Assembly: GCA_023430705.1 (NCBI GenBank)
Contig: JAEYZJ010000233.1
Coordinates: forward strand, 1 to 5,364
Direction of reading: 5' to 3'
Source: Pseudomonadota bacterium
GTDB lineage: Bacteria > Pseudomonadota > Alphaproteobacteria > Rhizobiales > Devosiaceae
DNA: 5,364 nucleotides
The translations under genes were made by a program, and so were the position numbers. The notes below the pieces were generated by a model. That model ran no database searches. It saw only the letters and a list, made by a program, of their open reading frames with translations, and was not told where the DNA came from. Each line of letters starts with the position of its first letter. Within the stretch, counting starts at the first letter, position 1. Positions 1 through 5,363 of the stretch are shown here, piece after piece.

Positions 1-264
1 GACACCATCAAGATCCCCGCGCCCTTCGTGCAGCTCAGCGACGACAGCGGCATGAGCCACACCCAGGTGCCGATCATCCGCTCGATCATCACCCTGGCGA
101 GCGAACTCGACCTCAGCGTCATCGCCGAGGGTGTCGAGACAATCGAGGAAATCGAGCGCCTGCAGCAACTCAACTGCCAGTATGCCCAGGGCTTCGCATT
201 CGGCGCCGCGATGAGCGGCCAGGAACTCGGCAAGCGCTTGCAGACCCAGTTCAACGGCCGCTAG
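1..264 (+). CDS. C-terminal part of an EAL-domain (cyclic-di-GMP phosphodiesterase family) protein, 5' truncated by the window
   Basis: The open frame runs in from the left edge and ends at TAG 262-264, leaving 87 residues. The text matches the last third of an EAL domain: DTIKIPAPFV at residues 1-10 (the D-x-x-K-I-D strand), a helix with II-x-L-A at 29-33, VIAEGVET at 40-47 with the conserved glutamate at 43, and QGFAFG at 63-68 in place of the usual QGY-x-F. EAL domains hydrolyse cyclic-di-GMP to linear pGpG with two divalent metals and so influence motility and biofilm decisions. The conserved lysine (K4), glutamate (E43) and glutamine (Q63) are present. The aspartate normally two residues after the lysine is proline here, and the usual proline of the final F-x-x-P motif is missing, so activity may be reduced or lost. 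The EAL signature itself and any GGDEF, PAS or membrane part lie outside the window. The ATG at 28 is internal, because the motif begins before it. The family call is firm; catalytic status is unknown. Confidence 0.9.
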   Translation, partial: DTIKIPAPFVQLSDDSGMSHTQVPIIRSIITLASELDLSVIAEGVETIEEIERLQQLNCQYAQGFAFGAAMSGQELGKRLQTQFNGR

Positions 265-444
265 TCGCCACTCCTCGGCCCCGCACTACGAAGAAGGTGC
301 GGGCACGAGCCTCCCTCACGCCCAGCCGACCATCCCCGAACGCGGGAATCTCCCCTGCGGAGCGGGCGTCGAAGCAAGCGGGTCCTTCGCGGGCGTGGAT
401 GGATGGAGACGTCGCTGACGGCCGTCCCCTGCTGCCTGGTTCGC
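265..444. other. non-coding gap between converging genes
   Basis: These 180 bases separate the EAL stop codon (264) from the methyltransferase stop codon (445, minus strand), so both genes end here. Apart from the hairpin at 280-303, I see a perfect 10-bp palindrome GACGGCCGTC at 417-426, about 19 bases past the methyltransferase stop. It has no T-tract on either strand and no loop, so I do not call it a terminator. Short plus-strand open frames starting at 297 and 403 run on into the antisense of the methyltransferase and have no family resemblance; I treat them as chance. Confidence 0.6.
280..303 (+). terminator. candidate hairpin downstream of the EAL gene, possibly its terminator
   Basis: CCCGCAC at 280-286 pairs perfectly with GTGCGGG at 297-303, with a 10-base loop between them (TACGAAGAAG). 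The hairpin starts 15 bases after the EAL stop codon, a usual place for transcript termination. No run of T follows on the plus strand, so it is not a canonical intrinsic terminator. It could act as a 3' end stabiliser, work with Rho, or be chance in GC-rich DNA. Confidence 0.35.
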
Positions 445-1008
445 CTACGCTCCGGAGCCGGGCAGGCGCGGCCAGAAGAAGCCGGTCTGGCGGCGATAGG
501 CTGCGTACGCTTCGGCCAGTTCGGTCCGCGAAAACTTACGCTCCTCCCCCAGCGCTGCCACTATGTAGATTGTGGTGAGGGCCAGGAGCGGGATCAGCGA
601 CCACGCCGACCAGGTGGCGATGGCCCAGCCGATCCAGAACACCAGATAGGAGGTGTAGAACGGGTGGCGCAGGTAACGGTAGGGACCGGTCGTCACCAGT
701 CCATGCGGGTTCGCCTGGTCGAAGGCCATCTTGAGGCTGGCTTCCCGCGAGGCGCGTATCGCGAGCGTGAACAGCCACACGCCCGCAAGCTGGATCGCCA
801 CTCCGATGATCTGCGCCAGGAGCGGCTGCGCTTCCAGCCAGAGCAGCGCCAGGAAAATCGCTGTGGTTGCGATCACCGCCGCAGAGATGACAACCGTGCC
901 GGTGGGCATCTTGGGGGAGCGGAAATGGGTCCGAAGCGACCGCCCGTACTGCAGGACGACAAGAACGCTAAGTATCGAAACGATCCCGTCCAGTACAATT
1001 TCCACCAT
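445..1008 (-). CDS. isoprenylcysteine carboxyl methyltransferase (ICMT)/PEMT-type membrane methyltransferase
   Basis: This 187-residue protein looks like a small integral-membrane methyltransferase using S-adenosylmethionine. Hydrophobic segments lie at roughly residues 3-20, 37-59, 64-84 and 118-153. The family signature follows: GPYRYLRHPFYTSYLV at 108-123, with the H-P pair at 115-116, then GEERKF at 154-159, and the ending EAYAAYRRQTGFFWPRLPG at 166-184. In solved family members the R-H-P and E-E regions form the SAM pocket at the membrane face. Bacterial members have poorly known substrates (lipids, isoprenoids or small thiols), and prenylated proteins are not expected here, so the substrate is open. 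The ATG at 1008-1006 gives a hydrophobic first helix at once. Only a G-run (1017-1013, four bases away) serves as a ribosome site, and no other in-frame start lies close upstream. The gene is single, divergent from the hydrolase and convergent with the EAL gene. The family call is firm and the exact reaction is not. Confidence 0.88.
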   Translation of the reverse strand: MVEIVLDGIVSILSVLVVLQYGRSLRTHFRSPKMPTGTVVISAAVIATTAIFLALLWLEAQPLLAQIIGVAIQLAGVWLFTLAIRASREASLKMAFDQANPHGLVTTGPYRYLRHPFYTSYLVFWIGWAIATWSAWSLIPLLALTTIYIVAALGEERKFSRTELAEAYAAYRRQTGFFWPRLPGSGA

Positions 1009-1035
1009 AGTGCCCCCGACGCTGTTACTTGGGAT

Positions 1036-1055
1036 GCAAGCTAGGTGTTAGCTGC
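1036..1055 (-). other. small hairpin in the methyltransferase leader
   Basis: AGCTA at 1039-1043 pairs with TAGCT at 1049-1053 across a five-base loop. Two more G-C pairs (1037/1054 and 1036/1055) form if A1038 is bulged. It lies 28 bases upstream of the methyltransferase start and would be in the leader of that mRNA if transcription begins near the AT-rich patch. No known regulatory RNA family is recognised, and short hairpins like this arise by chance. Confidence 0.25.
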
Positions 1056-1078
1056 CGAGGGCGCAAGCGCAGCGACGC

Positions 1079-1091
1079 GGCACCAGGTGCC
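1079..1091. promoter_or_regulatory. perfect palindrome GGCACC-A-GGTGCC, candidate operator
   Basis: Two six-base arms are perfectly inverted around a single central A. The site sits between the divergent start codons and about 30 bases upstream of the extended -10 candidate of the hydrolase, where an activator or dimeric repressor could bind. No regulator gene is in the window, and I do not recognise the sequence as a named operator. A palindrome this short can occur by chance in GC-rich DNA. Confidence 0.3.
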
Positions 1092-1119
1092 CCGATCAGT
1101 AAAATCTGTCGTTTTCCCT

Positions 1120-1128
1120 TGATGTAAT
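1120..1128 (+). promoter_or_regulatory. candidate extended -10 promoter element of the hydrolase gene
   Basis: TGATGTAAT reads as TG-n-TGTAAT: an extended -10 TG plus a hexamer matching TATAAT at five of six positions. It lies in the most AT-rich part of the region. The hexamer 17 bases upstream (TAAAAT at 1100) is a poor -35, which extended -10 promoters tolerate. Transcription would start near 1135 and give a leader of about 64 bases before the ATG at 1199. If real, it rules out the ATG at 1127 as the start codon, because that ATG overlaps the -10 box. Confidence 0.4.
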
Positions 1129-1185
1129 GTTGACCGCGCTGTTTGACGCGCCTGTAGGAAGTGCGGAGGTATCGAGGACGGCCAC

Positions 1186-1190
1186 AGGAC
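1186..1190 (+). promoter_or_regulatory. ribosome binding site that decides the hydrolase start
   Basis: AGGAC lies eight bases before the ATG at 1199, a normal Shine-Dalgarno spacing. The in-frame ATG at 1127, which would add 24 residues, has only pyrimidine-rich, AT-rich sequence ahead of it and no purine-rich site. The added residues also show no family resemblance. Confidence 0.55.
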
Positions 1191-1198
1191 AGCCGTCT

Positions 1199-2059
1199 AT
1201 GCCGACATACGACATTACCATCAGGACCCAGGCCGGCGTCATCCGCATCAGCGAGAGCGACGGTCGCGGCCTTCCCATCCTTCTCATCCACGGATCTGGC
1301 GCCTCGCGGGCAGTCTTCGCGCGCCAGTTCGCGAGCCCGCTGTCGCGAAGCCATCGCTTGCTGGCGCTGGACCTGCCCGGACATGGGGAATCGTCCGATG
1401 CAACCGATCCGGCGGAGGACTACACCATTCCTGCCCTCGCCCGCACGGTGGGCGAAGTGCTGGTCGCCCGTGATATCGAGCGCGCAGTCGTCTTCGGCTG
1501 GTCGTTGGGCGGGCATGTCGGGATCGAGCTGATGGCCACCAACCGGGTCGTCGAGGGCCTGATGGTCACGGGCGCGCCGCCCATCCCGCCCGGCCCGCTC
1601 GGCATGCTGCGCGGCTTCCAGGCCAATCTCGACCTGCTGCTGGCCACCAAGGAACAGTTCACCGAGCGCGAGGCGCTGCGGTTCTACGATCTCTGCTACC
1701 ACGGCCGTGGTGAGGGACACTTCCTTGAGGCGATCCGCCGGGCCGACGGCCGCATCCGGTCCGCGGTTTCGCGCAGCCTGATGCACGGGGACGGCGTGGA
1801 CCAGAGGCGGGCCGTCGAGAATGCCCCGGTTCCTGTCGCCATGGTCAATGGCGAGGACGACACGGTGGCTCGGCTGAGCTACATCTCCGCCCTCGACTAC
1901 AAGACGCTGTGGCGGAGTTCCTGCCACGTGATCGCCAACGCCGGGCATGCCCCGTTCTGGGATCAGCCGGAAATCTTCAACAGGCTGCTGGGCGAGTTCG
2001 CCACCGATGTCGCCGGCATGCCTGCCGACGACCCGGTGATCCTGCGCAAGTCGGCCTGA
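1199..2059 (+). CDS. alpha/beta hydrolase fold protein with intact Ser-Asp-His triad
   Basis: The 286-residue protein is a typical single-domain alpha/beta hydrolase. ILLIHGSGAS at 27-36 carries the oxyanion-hole HG motif, and LALDLPGHGES at 55-65 is the conserved strand and loop. GWSLGG at 100-105 is the nucleophile elbow with Ser102. NGEDD at 217-221 supplies the acid, probably Asp220 or Asp221, and NAGHAPFWDQP at 247-257 supplies His250. A cap region lies at about 128-200. No signal peptide is visible, so it is probably cytoplasmic. The fold covers esterases, lipases, C-C bond hydrolases, epoxide hydrolases and haloperoxidase-like enzymes, and the sequence does not settle the substrate. 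The start at 1199 is preferred for its ribosome site; starting at 1127 would give 310 residues. It is divergent from the methyltransferase and ends three bases from the convergent gcvPB stop. Its link to glycine metabolism, if any, is only proximity. Confidence 0.9.
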   Translation: MPTYDITIRTQAGVIRISESDGRGLPILLIHGSGASRAVFARQFASPLSRSHRLLALDLPGHGESSDATDPAEDYTIPALARTVGEVLVARDIERAVVFGWSLGGHVGIELMATNRVVEGLMVTGAPPIPPGPLGMLRGFQANLDLLLATKEQFTEREALRFYDLCYHGRGEGHFLEAIRRADGRIRSAVSRSLMHGDGVDQRRAVENAPVPVAMVNGEDDTVARLSYISALDYKTLWRSSCHVIANAGHAPFWDQPEIFNRLLGEFATDVAGMPADDPVILRKSA

Positions 2060-2062
2060 GGA

Positions 2063-3607
2063 CTACTCGGCGGCCTGGGGCAGGGGCTCCGGCCGCTCCC
2101 ACTTGAGGATCGGCGAGCGGGCCGCGCGGGTCTCGTCGAGGCGCCGGCGCGGGGCCTTGGTGGGGGCGCCGGTAAATCGGCCGGGATCGCCCTTGGCCGC
2201 CGCGGCCAGTTCCAGCATCACGTCGCAGAAGCGGTCCAGCGTCTGCCTGCTCTCGCTCTCGGTCGGCTCGACCAGCATGGCGCCATGCACGACCAATGGA
2301 AAGTACATGGTCATGGGGTGGAAGCCCTCGTCGATCAGCGCCTTGGCGAAGTCGAGCGTCGACACGCCCGTGCCCTCGAGGAAGCTGTCGTCGAACAATG
2401 CCTCGTGCATCACCGGCTGTCCGGGGAACGGCACCGAGAAGGCCTGCTCGAGCCGCGCCTTGACGTAGTTGGCGTTGAGCACGGCGTCCTTGGCGGCCTG
2501 CGCCAGACCGTCCCCGCCGTGACTCAGCATGTAGGTGAGGGCGCGCACATACATGCCCATCTGGCCGTTGAAGGCGGTGATACGGCCCAGGTGCTGGCCT
2601 TCGGCGTGTTCGGCGAGTTCGAGAGCGCTGGCGCCCCTGCGCACGAACGGCACGGGCGCGAACGGCGCCAGCGCCTCCGACAGCACCACCGGCCCCGCAC
2701 CCGGCCCGCCGCCGCCATGCGGCGTCGAGAAGGTCTTGTGCAGGTTGATGTGCATGGCGTCGATGCCGAGGTCACCCGGCCGCACCACGCCCATGATGGC
2801 GTTGAAGTTGGCCCCGTCGCAGTAAAAGAAGGCACCCGCTTCGTGCACGGCCGCGGCAATCTCGATGACGTCCGGCTCAAACAGTCCGCAGGTATTGGGA
2901 TTGGTCAGCATGATCGCCGCGACGTCGGGTGAGAGCGCGGCCCGGACTGCCTCGACATCCACGGTGCCGTCATCCCGCGCCGGGATCGAGCGCACGCTGT
3001 AGCCGAGGAAGGCGGCCGTCGCCGGGTTGGTCCCGTGCGCGCTCTCGGGCACCAGTACCACCTTGCGGTGACCTTGCCCCGCGGCTTCCTGGGCCGCGCG
3101 GATGGCCATCATGCCGGCCATTTCGCCATGTGCGCCGGCCTTGGGCGTGAGGCACACGGCGGCAGTGTTGGTGAGCGTCATCAGCCAGTGCGACAGCTCG
3201 CCCATCAGCGCCAGCGCACCCTGCACCGTCGAGAGCGGCTGCAGCGGGTGGATGTCGGCGAATCCGGGCAGCCGGGCCATCTTCTCGTTGAGGCGCGGGT
3301 TGTGCTTCATCGTGCAAGAGCCGAGCGGATACATGCCCGAATCGATCGAGTAATTGAGCCGGCTGAGCCGCACGTAGTGGCGCAGCGCCTCCGGCTCGGT
3401 GAGCCCGGCCAGGTCGATGTCGCTCTTCCGTTCGAAGCCGCCGAGGAAGCTGCCATCGATCGTGACGTCGGGCAGGTCTACGCCCGAATGCTCGGTGTCA
3501 CCGATCTCGAACAGCAGTGGTTCGTCCGGAAGCAGGGCGGAGCCCGAGACCGAAGTGAAAGCGGAGGTTCCGACGCCGGTGGGACGCCCTTGCGTGTTCA
3601 TTGCCAT
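2063..3607 (-). CDS. gcvPB: glycine dehydrogenase (decarboxylating) subunit 2, PLP-binding half of P protein
   Basis: This 514-residue protein is the C-terminal half of the split glycine decarboxylase. With GcvPA it removes CO2 from glycine and loads the remaining aminomethyl group onto the lipoyl arm of GcvH, in the cytoplasm. Visible landmarks are EPLLFEIG at 29-36, MYPLGSCTMKHNPR at 92-105, TPKAGAHGEMAG at 154-165, PESAHGTNPATA at 187-198, TNPNTCGLFE at 235-244, YCDGANFNA at 262-270 and NLHKTFSTPHGGGGPG at 288-303. Lys291 in the last motif is the expected PLP Schiff-base lysine. The length is slightly above the roughly 490 residues of Bacillus-type GcvPB. The ATG at 3607-3605 is chosen because GGAG (3618-3615) lies seven bases upstream and the codon overlaps the gcvPA stop by one base (TGATG). 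A second ATG two codons later (3601-3599) is possible, since family members often begin near N-x-Q-G-R-P-T. The frame stays open upstream into gcvPA, but that extension is antisense-like noise. It is the last gene of the operon. Confidence 0.97.
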   Translation of the reverse strand: MAMNTQGRPTGVGTSAFTSVSGSALLPDEPLLFEIGDTEHSGVDLPDVTIDGSFLGGFERKSDIDLAGLTEPEALRHYVRLSRLNYSIDSGMYPLGSCTMKHNPRLNEKMARLPGFADIHPLQPLSTVQGALALMGELSHWLMTLTNTAAVCLTPKAGAHGEMAGMMAIRAAQEAAGQGHRKVVLVPESAHGTNPATAAFLGYSVRSIPARDDGTVDVEAVRAALSPDVAAIMLTNPNTCGLFEPDVIEIAAAVHEAGAFFYCDGANFNAIMGVVRPGDLGIDAMHINLHKTFSTPHGGGGPGAGPVVLSEALAPFAPVPFVRRGASALELAEHAEGQHLGRITAFNGQMGMYVRALTYMLSHGGDGLAQAAKDAVLNANYVKARLEQAFSVPFPGQPVMHEALFDDSFLEGTGVSTLDFAKALIDEGFHPMTMYFPLVVHGAMLVEPTESESRQTLDRFCDVMLELAAAAKGDPGRFTGAPTKAPRRRLDETRAARSPILKWERPEPLPQAAE

Positions 3608-3609
3608 CA
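3605..3609 (-). promoter_or_regulatory. TGATG stop-start overlap coupling gcvPA to gcvPB
   Basis: Read on the minus strand, the gcvPA stop (TGA, 3609-3607) shares one base with the gcvPB start (ATG, 3607-3605). With GGAG seven bases before the ATG and inside the gcvPA reading frame, ribosomes can terminate and restart at the same place. This suits two subunits needed in equal amounts. The overlap is seen directly; coupling is inference. Confidence 0.8.
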
Positions 3610-4959
3610 GGCATCTCCGTTCAGCGCTGCGTCGAGACACTCGGCGAGCATCTCGATGTCGGCATCGGTGGTGAGTTCGGTCGCTGCGAGGACGATCAGG
3701 TTCTCGACCGCCGGATTTCCCGGCTCGAGACGGCTCACCGGCACGCCGGCAAGAACGCCCGCCTGCGCCAGCATCTCGACGACGGGGCCGGCCGGCACGG
3801 GCAGGCGGACGGTCATCTCGTTGAAGAAGGTGCGGTTGAGCAGTTCCACCCCAGGCACCGTGCCCAGCATGCGCGCCAGCCGCACTGCATTGTGGTGGTT
3901 GAGCCGCGCCAGCCGCTTCAGCCCGGCCTCGCCGAGCAGCGCCATGTGGATCGAGAAGGCCAGGGCGCATAGCCCCGAATTGGTGCAGATGTTGCTGGTC
4001 GCCTTTTCGCGGCGGATATGCTGCTCGCGGGTCGAGAGCGTCAGCACGAAGCCGCGGTTACCGTCGGCATCGACGGTCTCGCCGCAGAGCCGTCCCGGCA
4101 TCTGCCGGATGAACTCCTTGCAGGTCGCCATCAGGCCGACATAGGGCCCGCCGAAATTGAGCGGGTTGCCGATCGACTGCCCCTCGCAGACGACGATATC
4201 GGCCCCGAGTGCGCCGGGTGCCTCGATGAGGCCGAGCGATACCACTTCGGTCACGACGACGATCAGCAGAGCCCCGGCCGCATGGGCAGCGTCCGCAGCG
4301 GCGCGGAGGTCGCGCAGGTGGCCGTAGAAGTCCGGCGTCTGGACAACGATGGCGGCCGTCTCGGCGTCGATACGGCTGAGGATATCGCCCTGGCCTGCGG
4401 GTGAAGCGGGGAGGCACACGAGATCGGGGCCGTCGCCGAGGTAGGTGCGCACCACGTCGCGATAGTGGGGATGGAGCCCGCCCGAGAGCACGATCCGGTT
4501 GCGGCGGGTCAGCCGGCGGGCCATCAGCACCGCCTCGGCAGTCGCGGTCGAGCCGTCGTACATCGAGGCGTTGGCAACCTCCATGCCCGTGAGGTGCGCA
4601 ACCTGGGTCTGGAACTCGAAGAGCATCTGGAGCGTCCCCTGCGAGACCTCCGGCTGGTAGGGCGTATAGGCGGTCAGCCATTCCGAGCGCTGGATCAGGT
4701 GATCAACAGTTGCCGGCACATGGTGGCGATAGGCCCCGGCACCGATGAAGAACGGCCCGTCGCCGGCCGCCTGGTTCTGCCCTGCGAGGCCGCGCATCTT
4801 CGCTTCGACGAGGAACTCGGGAGAATGACTTGGCAGGTTCACCGGCTCGCGCAGCAGCGCATGCGAGGGAACGCGGGCAAAGAGAGACTCGGCCGTTGCG
4901 GCGCCGACAACGGCGAGCATATCGGCCCGCTCGTGGTCGGAATGGGGGAGATAACGCAT
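3607..4959 (-). CDS. gcvPA: glycine dehydrogenase (decarboxylating) subunit 1, N-terminal half of P protein
   Basis: This 450-residue protein, of normal family length, is the N-terminal half of the two-subunit glycine decarboxylase and pairs with GcvPB to form the active site. Landmarks are MRYLPHSDHERADML at 1-15, GAGAYRHHVP at 73-82, YTPYQPEVSQGTLQ at 98-111, MYDGSTATAEA at 133-143, QTPDFYG at 207-213, TEVVSLGL at 237-244, EGQSIGNPLNFGGPYVG at 259-275, LSTREQHIRREKATSN at 308-323 and NICTNSGLCAL at 323-333. As expected for this half, it has no PLP lysine motif. The ATG at 4959-4957 is supported by GAGG (4970-4967) seven bases upstream; that ribosome site overlaps the gcvH stop codon, and nine bases separate the two genes. 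Its own TGA shares its last base with the gcvPB ATG. No motif is broken, and the sequence looks alphaproteobacterial. Confidence 0.97.
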   Translation of the reverse strand: MRYLPHSDHERADMLAVVGAATAESLFARVPSHALLREPVNLPSHSPEFLVEAKMRGLAGQNQAAGDGPFFIGAGAYRHHVPATVDHLIQRSEWLTAYTPYQPEVSQGTLQMLFEFQTQVAHLTGMEVANASMYDGSTATAEAVLMARRLTRRNRIVLSGGLHPHYRDVVRTYLGDGPDLVCLPASPAGQGDILSRIDAETAAIVVQTPDFYGHLRDLRAAADAAHAAGALLIVVVTEVVSLGLIEAPGALGADIVVCEGQSIGNPLNFGGPYVGLMATCKEFIRQMPGRLCGETVDADGNRGFVLTLSTREQHIRREKATSNICTNSGLCALAFSIHMALLGEAGLKRLARLNHHNAVRLARMLGTVPGVELLNRTFFNEMTVRLPVPAGPVVEMLAQAGVLAGVPVSRLEPGNPAVENLIVLAATELTTDADIEMLAECLDAALNGDA

Positions 4960-4968
4960 GGAGGGACC

Positions 4969-5322
4969 TCAGGCCGTCAGCTTGGCGTAGGCGTCGGCAT
5001 CGAGCAGGCCGTCGAGTTCGGCGGGATCGTCGATCGCGAGCTTGTAGATCCAGCCCTCACCCTCGGGTGAGGTGTTGATGAGCCCGGGATCGCCGGACAG
5101 CGCCTCGTTCACGGCGGTGACTGTGCCGGATACTGGCGCGTAGATCTCGGAGGCGGCCTTCACCGATTCGACCACCGCGGCCTCGTCCCCTGCCTTGAGC
5201 TGCTGGCCGACCTTGGGCAGTTCAACATAGACAATGTCGCCCAGCTGCTCCTGTGCGTAGGGAGTGATCCCCACGGTGCCGTCGGCGGTGATGTATTCGT
5301 GGTCCTTGGTGAACTTGGTCAT
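4969..5322 (-). CDS. gcvH: glycine cleavage system H protein, lipoyl carrier
   Basis: This 117-residue acidic protein is the lipoylated shuttle of the glycine cleavage system. It takes the aminomethyl group from the P protein and offers it to GcvT for transfer to tetrahydrofolate; its reduced lipoyl group is then reoxidised by dihydrolipoyl dehydrogenase. KFTKDHEY at 3-10 is the N-terminal signature. GITPYAQEQLGDIVYVELP at 18-36 forms the barrel. VESVKAASE at 51-59 carries Lys55, the expected lipoylation site. YAPVSGTVTAVNE at 61-73 follows, then WIYKL at 91-95 and the C-terminal helix LLDADAYAKL at 106-115. The length is close to the usual 120-130. The ATG at 5322-5320 has GAAAGG (5335-5330) seven bases upstream and overlaps the gcvT stop by four bases. 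A tyrosine replaces the more common tryptophan in the KDHEW motif, a mild change. Confidence 0.97.
   Translation of the reverse strand: MTKFTKDHEYITADGTVGITPYAQEQLGDIVYVELPKVGQQLKAGDEAAVVESVKAASEIYAPVSGTVTAVNEALSGDPGLINTSPEGEGWIYKLAIDDPAELDGLLDADAYAKLTA
5319..5322 (-). promoter_or_regulatory. ATGA overlap between gcvT stop and gcvH start
   Basis: The minus strand reads ATGA here: ATG starts gcvH (5322-5320) and TGA ends gcvT (5321-5319). The gcvH ribosome site GAAAGG (5335-5330) lies inside the last gcvT codons. This is a classic arrangement for translational coupling; the coupling itself is inferred. Confidence 0.75.
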
Positions 5323-5363
5323 TTGCTGGCCTTTCGCACATAGCGATGGGGAACGAATGGGGT
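5319..5363 (-). CDS. gcvT: last 14 codons and stop of aminomethyltransferase (T protein), rest outside the window
   Basis: Reading the minus strand in from the right edge, one frame gives TPFVPHRYVRKASK followed by TGA (5321-5319). This matches the usual alphaproteobacterial GcvT ending, which has a -PFVPHRY- core and a short basic tail. It also sits where gcvT is expected, directly upstream of gcvH. The stop overlaps the gcvH start as ATGA. GcvT transfers the methylene carbon from the H protein to tetrahydrofolate and releases ammonia. The fragment is too short for domain analysis, so the call rests on the tail motif and gene order. Any operon promoter or glycine riboswitch would lie upstream of gcvT, beyond this window. 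Confidence 0.85.
   Translation of the reverse strand, partial: TPFVPHRYVRKASK

Larger units (their letters stand above)
1009..1198. promoter_or_regulatory. divergent intergenic control region between the methyltransferase and the hydrolase
   Basis: These 190 bases lie between two divergent start codons, so promoters for both genes are expected here. Positions about 1098-1130 form an AT-rich patch that stands out from the GC-rich surroundings. The region holds an extended -10 candidate for the hydrolase (1120-1128), a perfect palindrome (1079-1091) and a small hairpin on the methyltransferase side (1036-1055). For the methyltransferase direction the best -10 I found is a weak TTTACT-like hexamer read on the minus strand near 1103-1098, with no convincing -35. 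Whether the two genes are co-regulated is inference. Confidence 0.5.

Noticed and set aside
417..426. Palindrome GACGGCCGTC near the methyltransferase stop as a terminator
   Set aside because: It has no loop and no following T-run on either strand; a ten-base palindrome is common enough in GC-rich DNA.
297..1051. Plus-strand open frames starting at 297, 403 and 731
   Set aside because: They overlap the methyltransferase in antisense, show no family resemblance, and their translations look like frame shadows.
1061..1070. GCGC-AA-GCGC inverted repeat in the divergent region
   Set aside because: Four-base arms made of G and C only are expected by chance in this base composition.
1025..1948. 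Long minus-strand open frame (307 codons) opposite the hydrolase
   Set aside because: It is antisense to a gene with a full set of hydrolase motifs; its translation is rich in Arg, Gly and Ala with no recognisable domain, as expected for the mirror frame of a GC-rich gene.
3608..3970. 120-codon upstream extension of the gcvPB frame into gcvPA, as a possible longer P protein or fusion
   Set aside because: The extension is a low-complexity Arg/Ala/Gly string unlike any P-protein sequence, while the ATG at 3607 has a ribosome site and a TGATG coupling context.
3035..4144. Plus-strand open frame of 369 codons across the gcvPB/gcvPA junction
   Set aside because: It lies opposite two clearly recognised genes, spans their boundary and shows no motif or convincing start site; an artefact of high GC.
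2063..4959. Split of glycine decarboxylase into two genes as a frameshift or pseudogene
   Set aside because: Two-subunit P protein (GcvPA and GcvPB) is a well-known natural form. Both halves have full length, proper starts and intact motifs, so this is not a broken gcvP.
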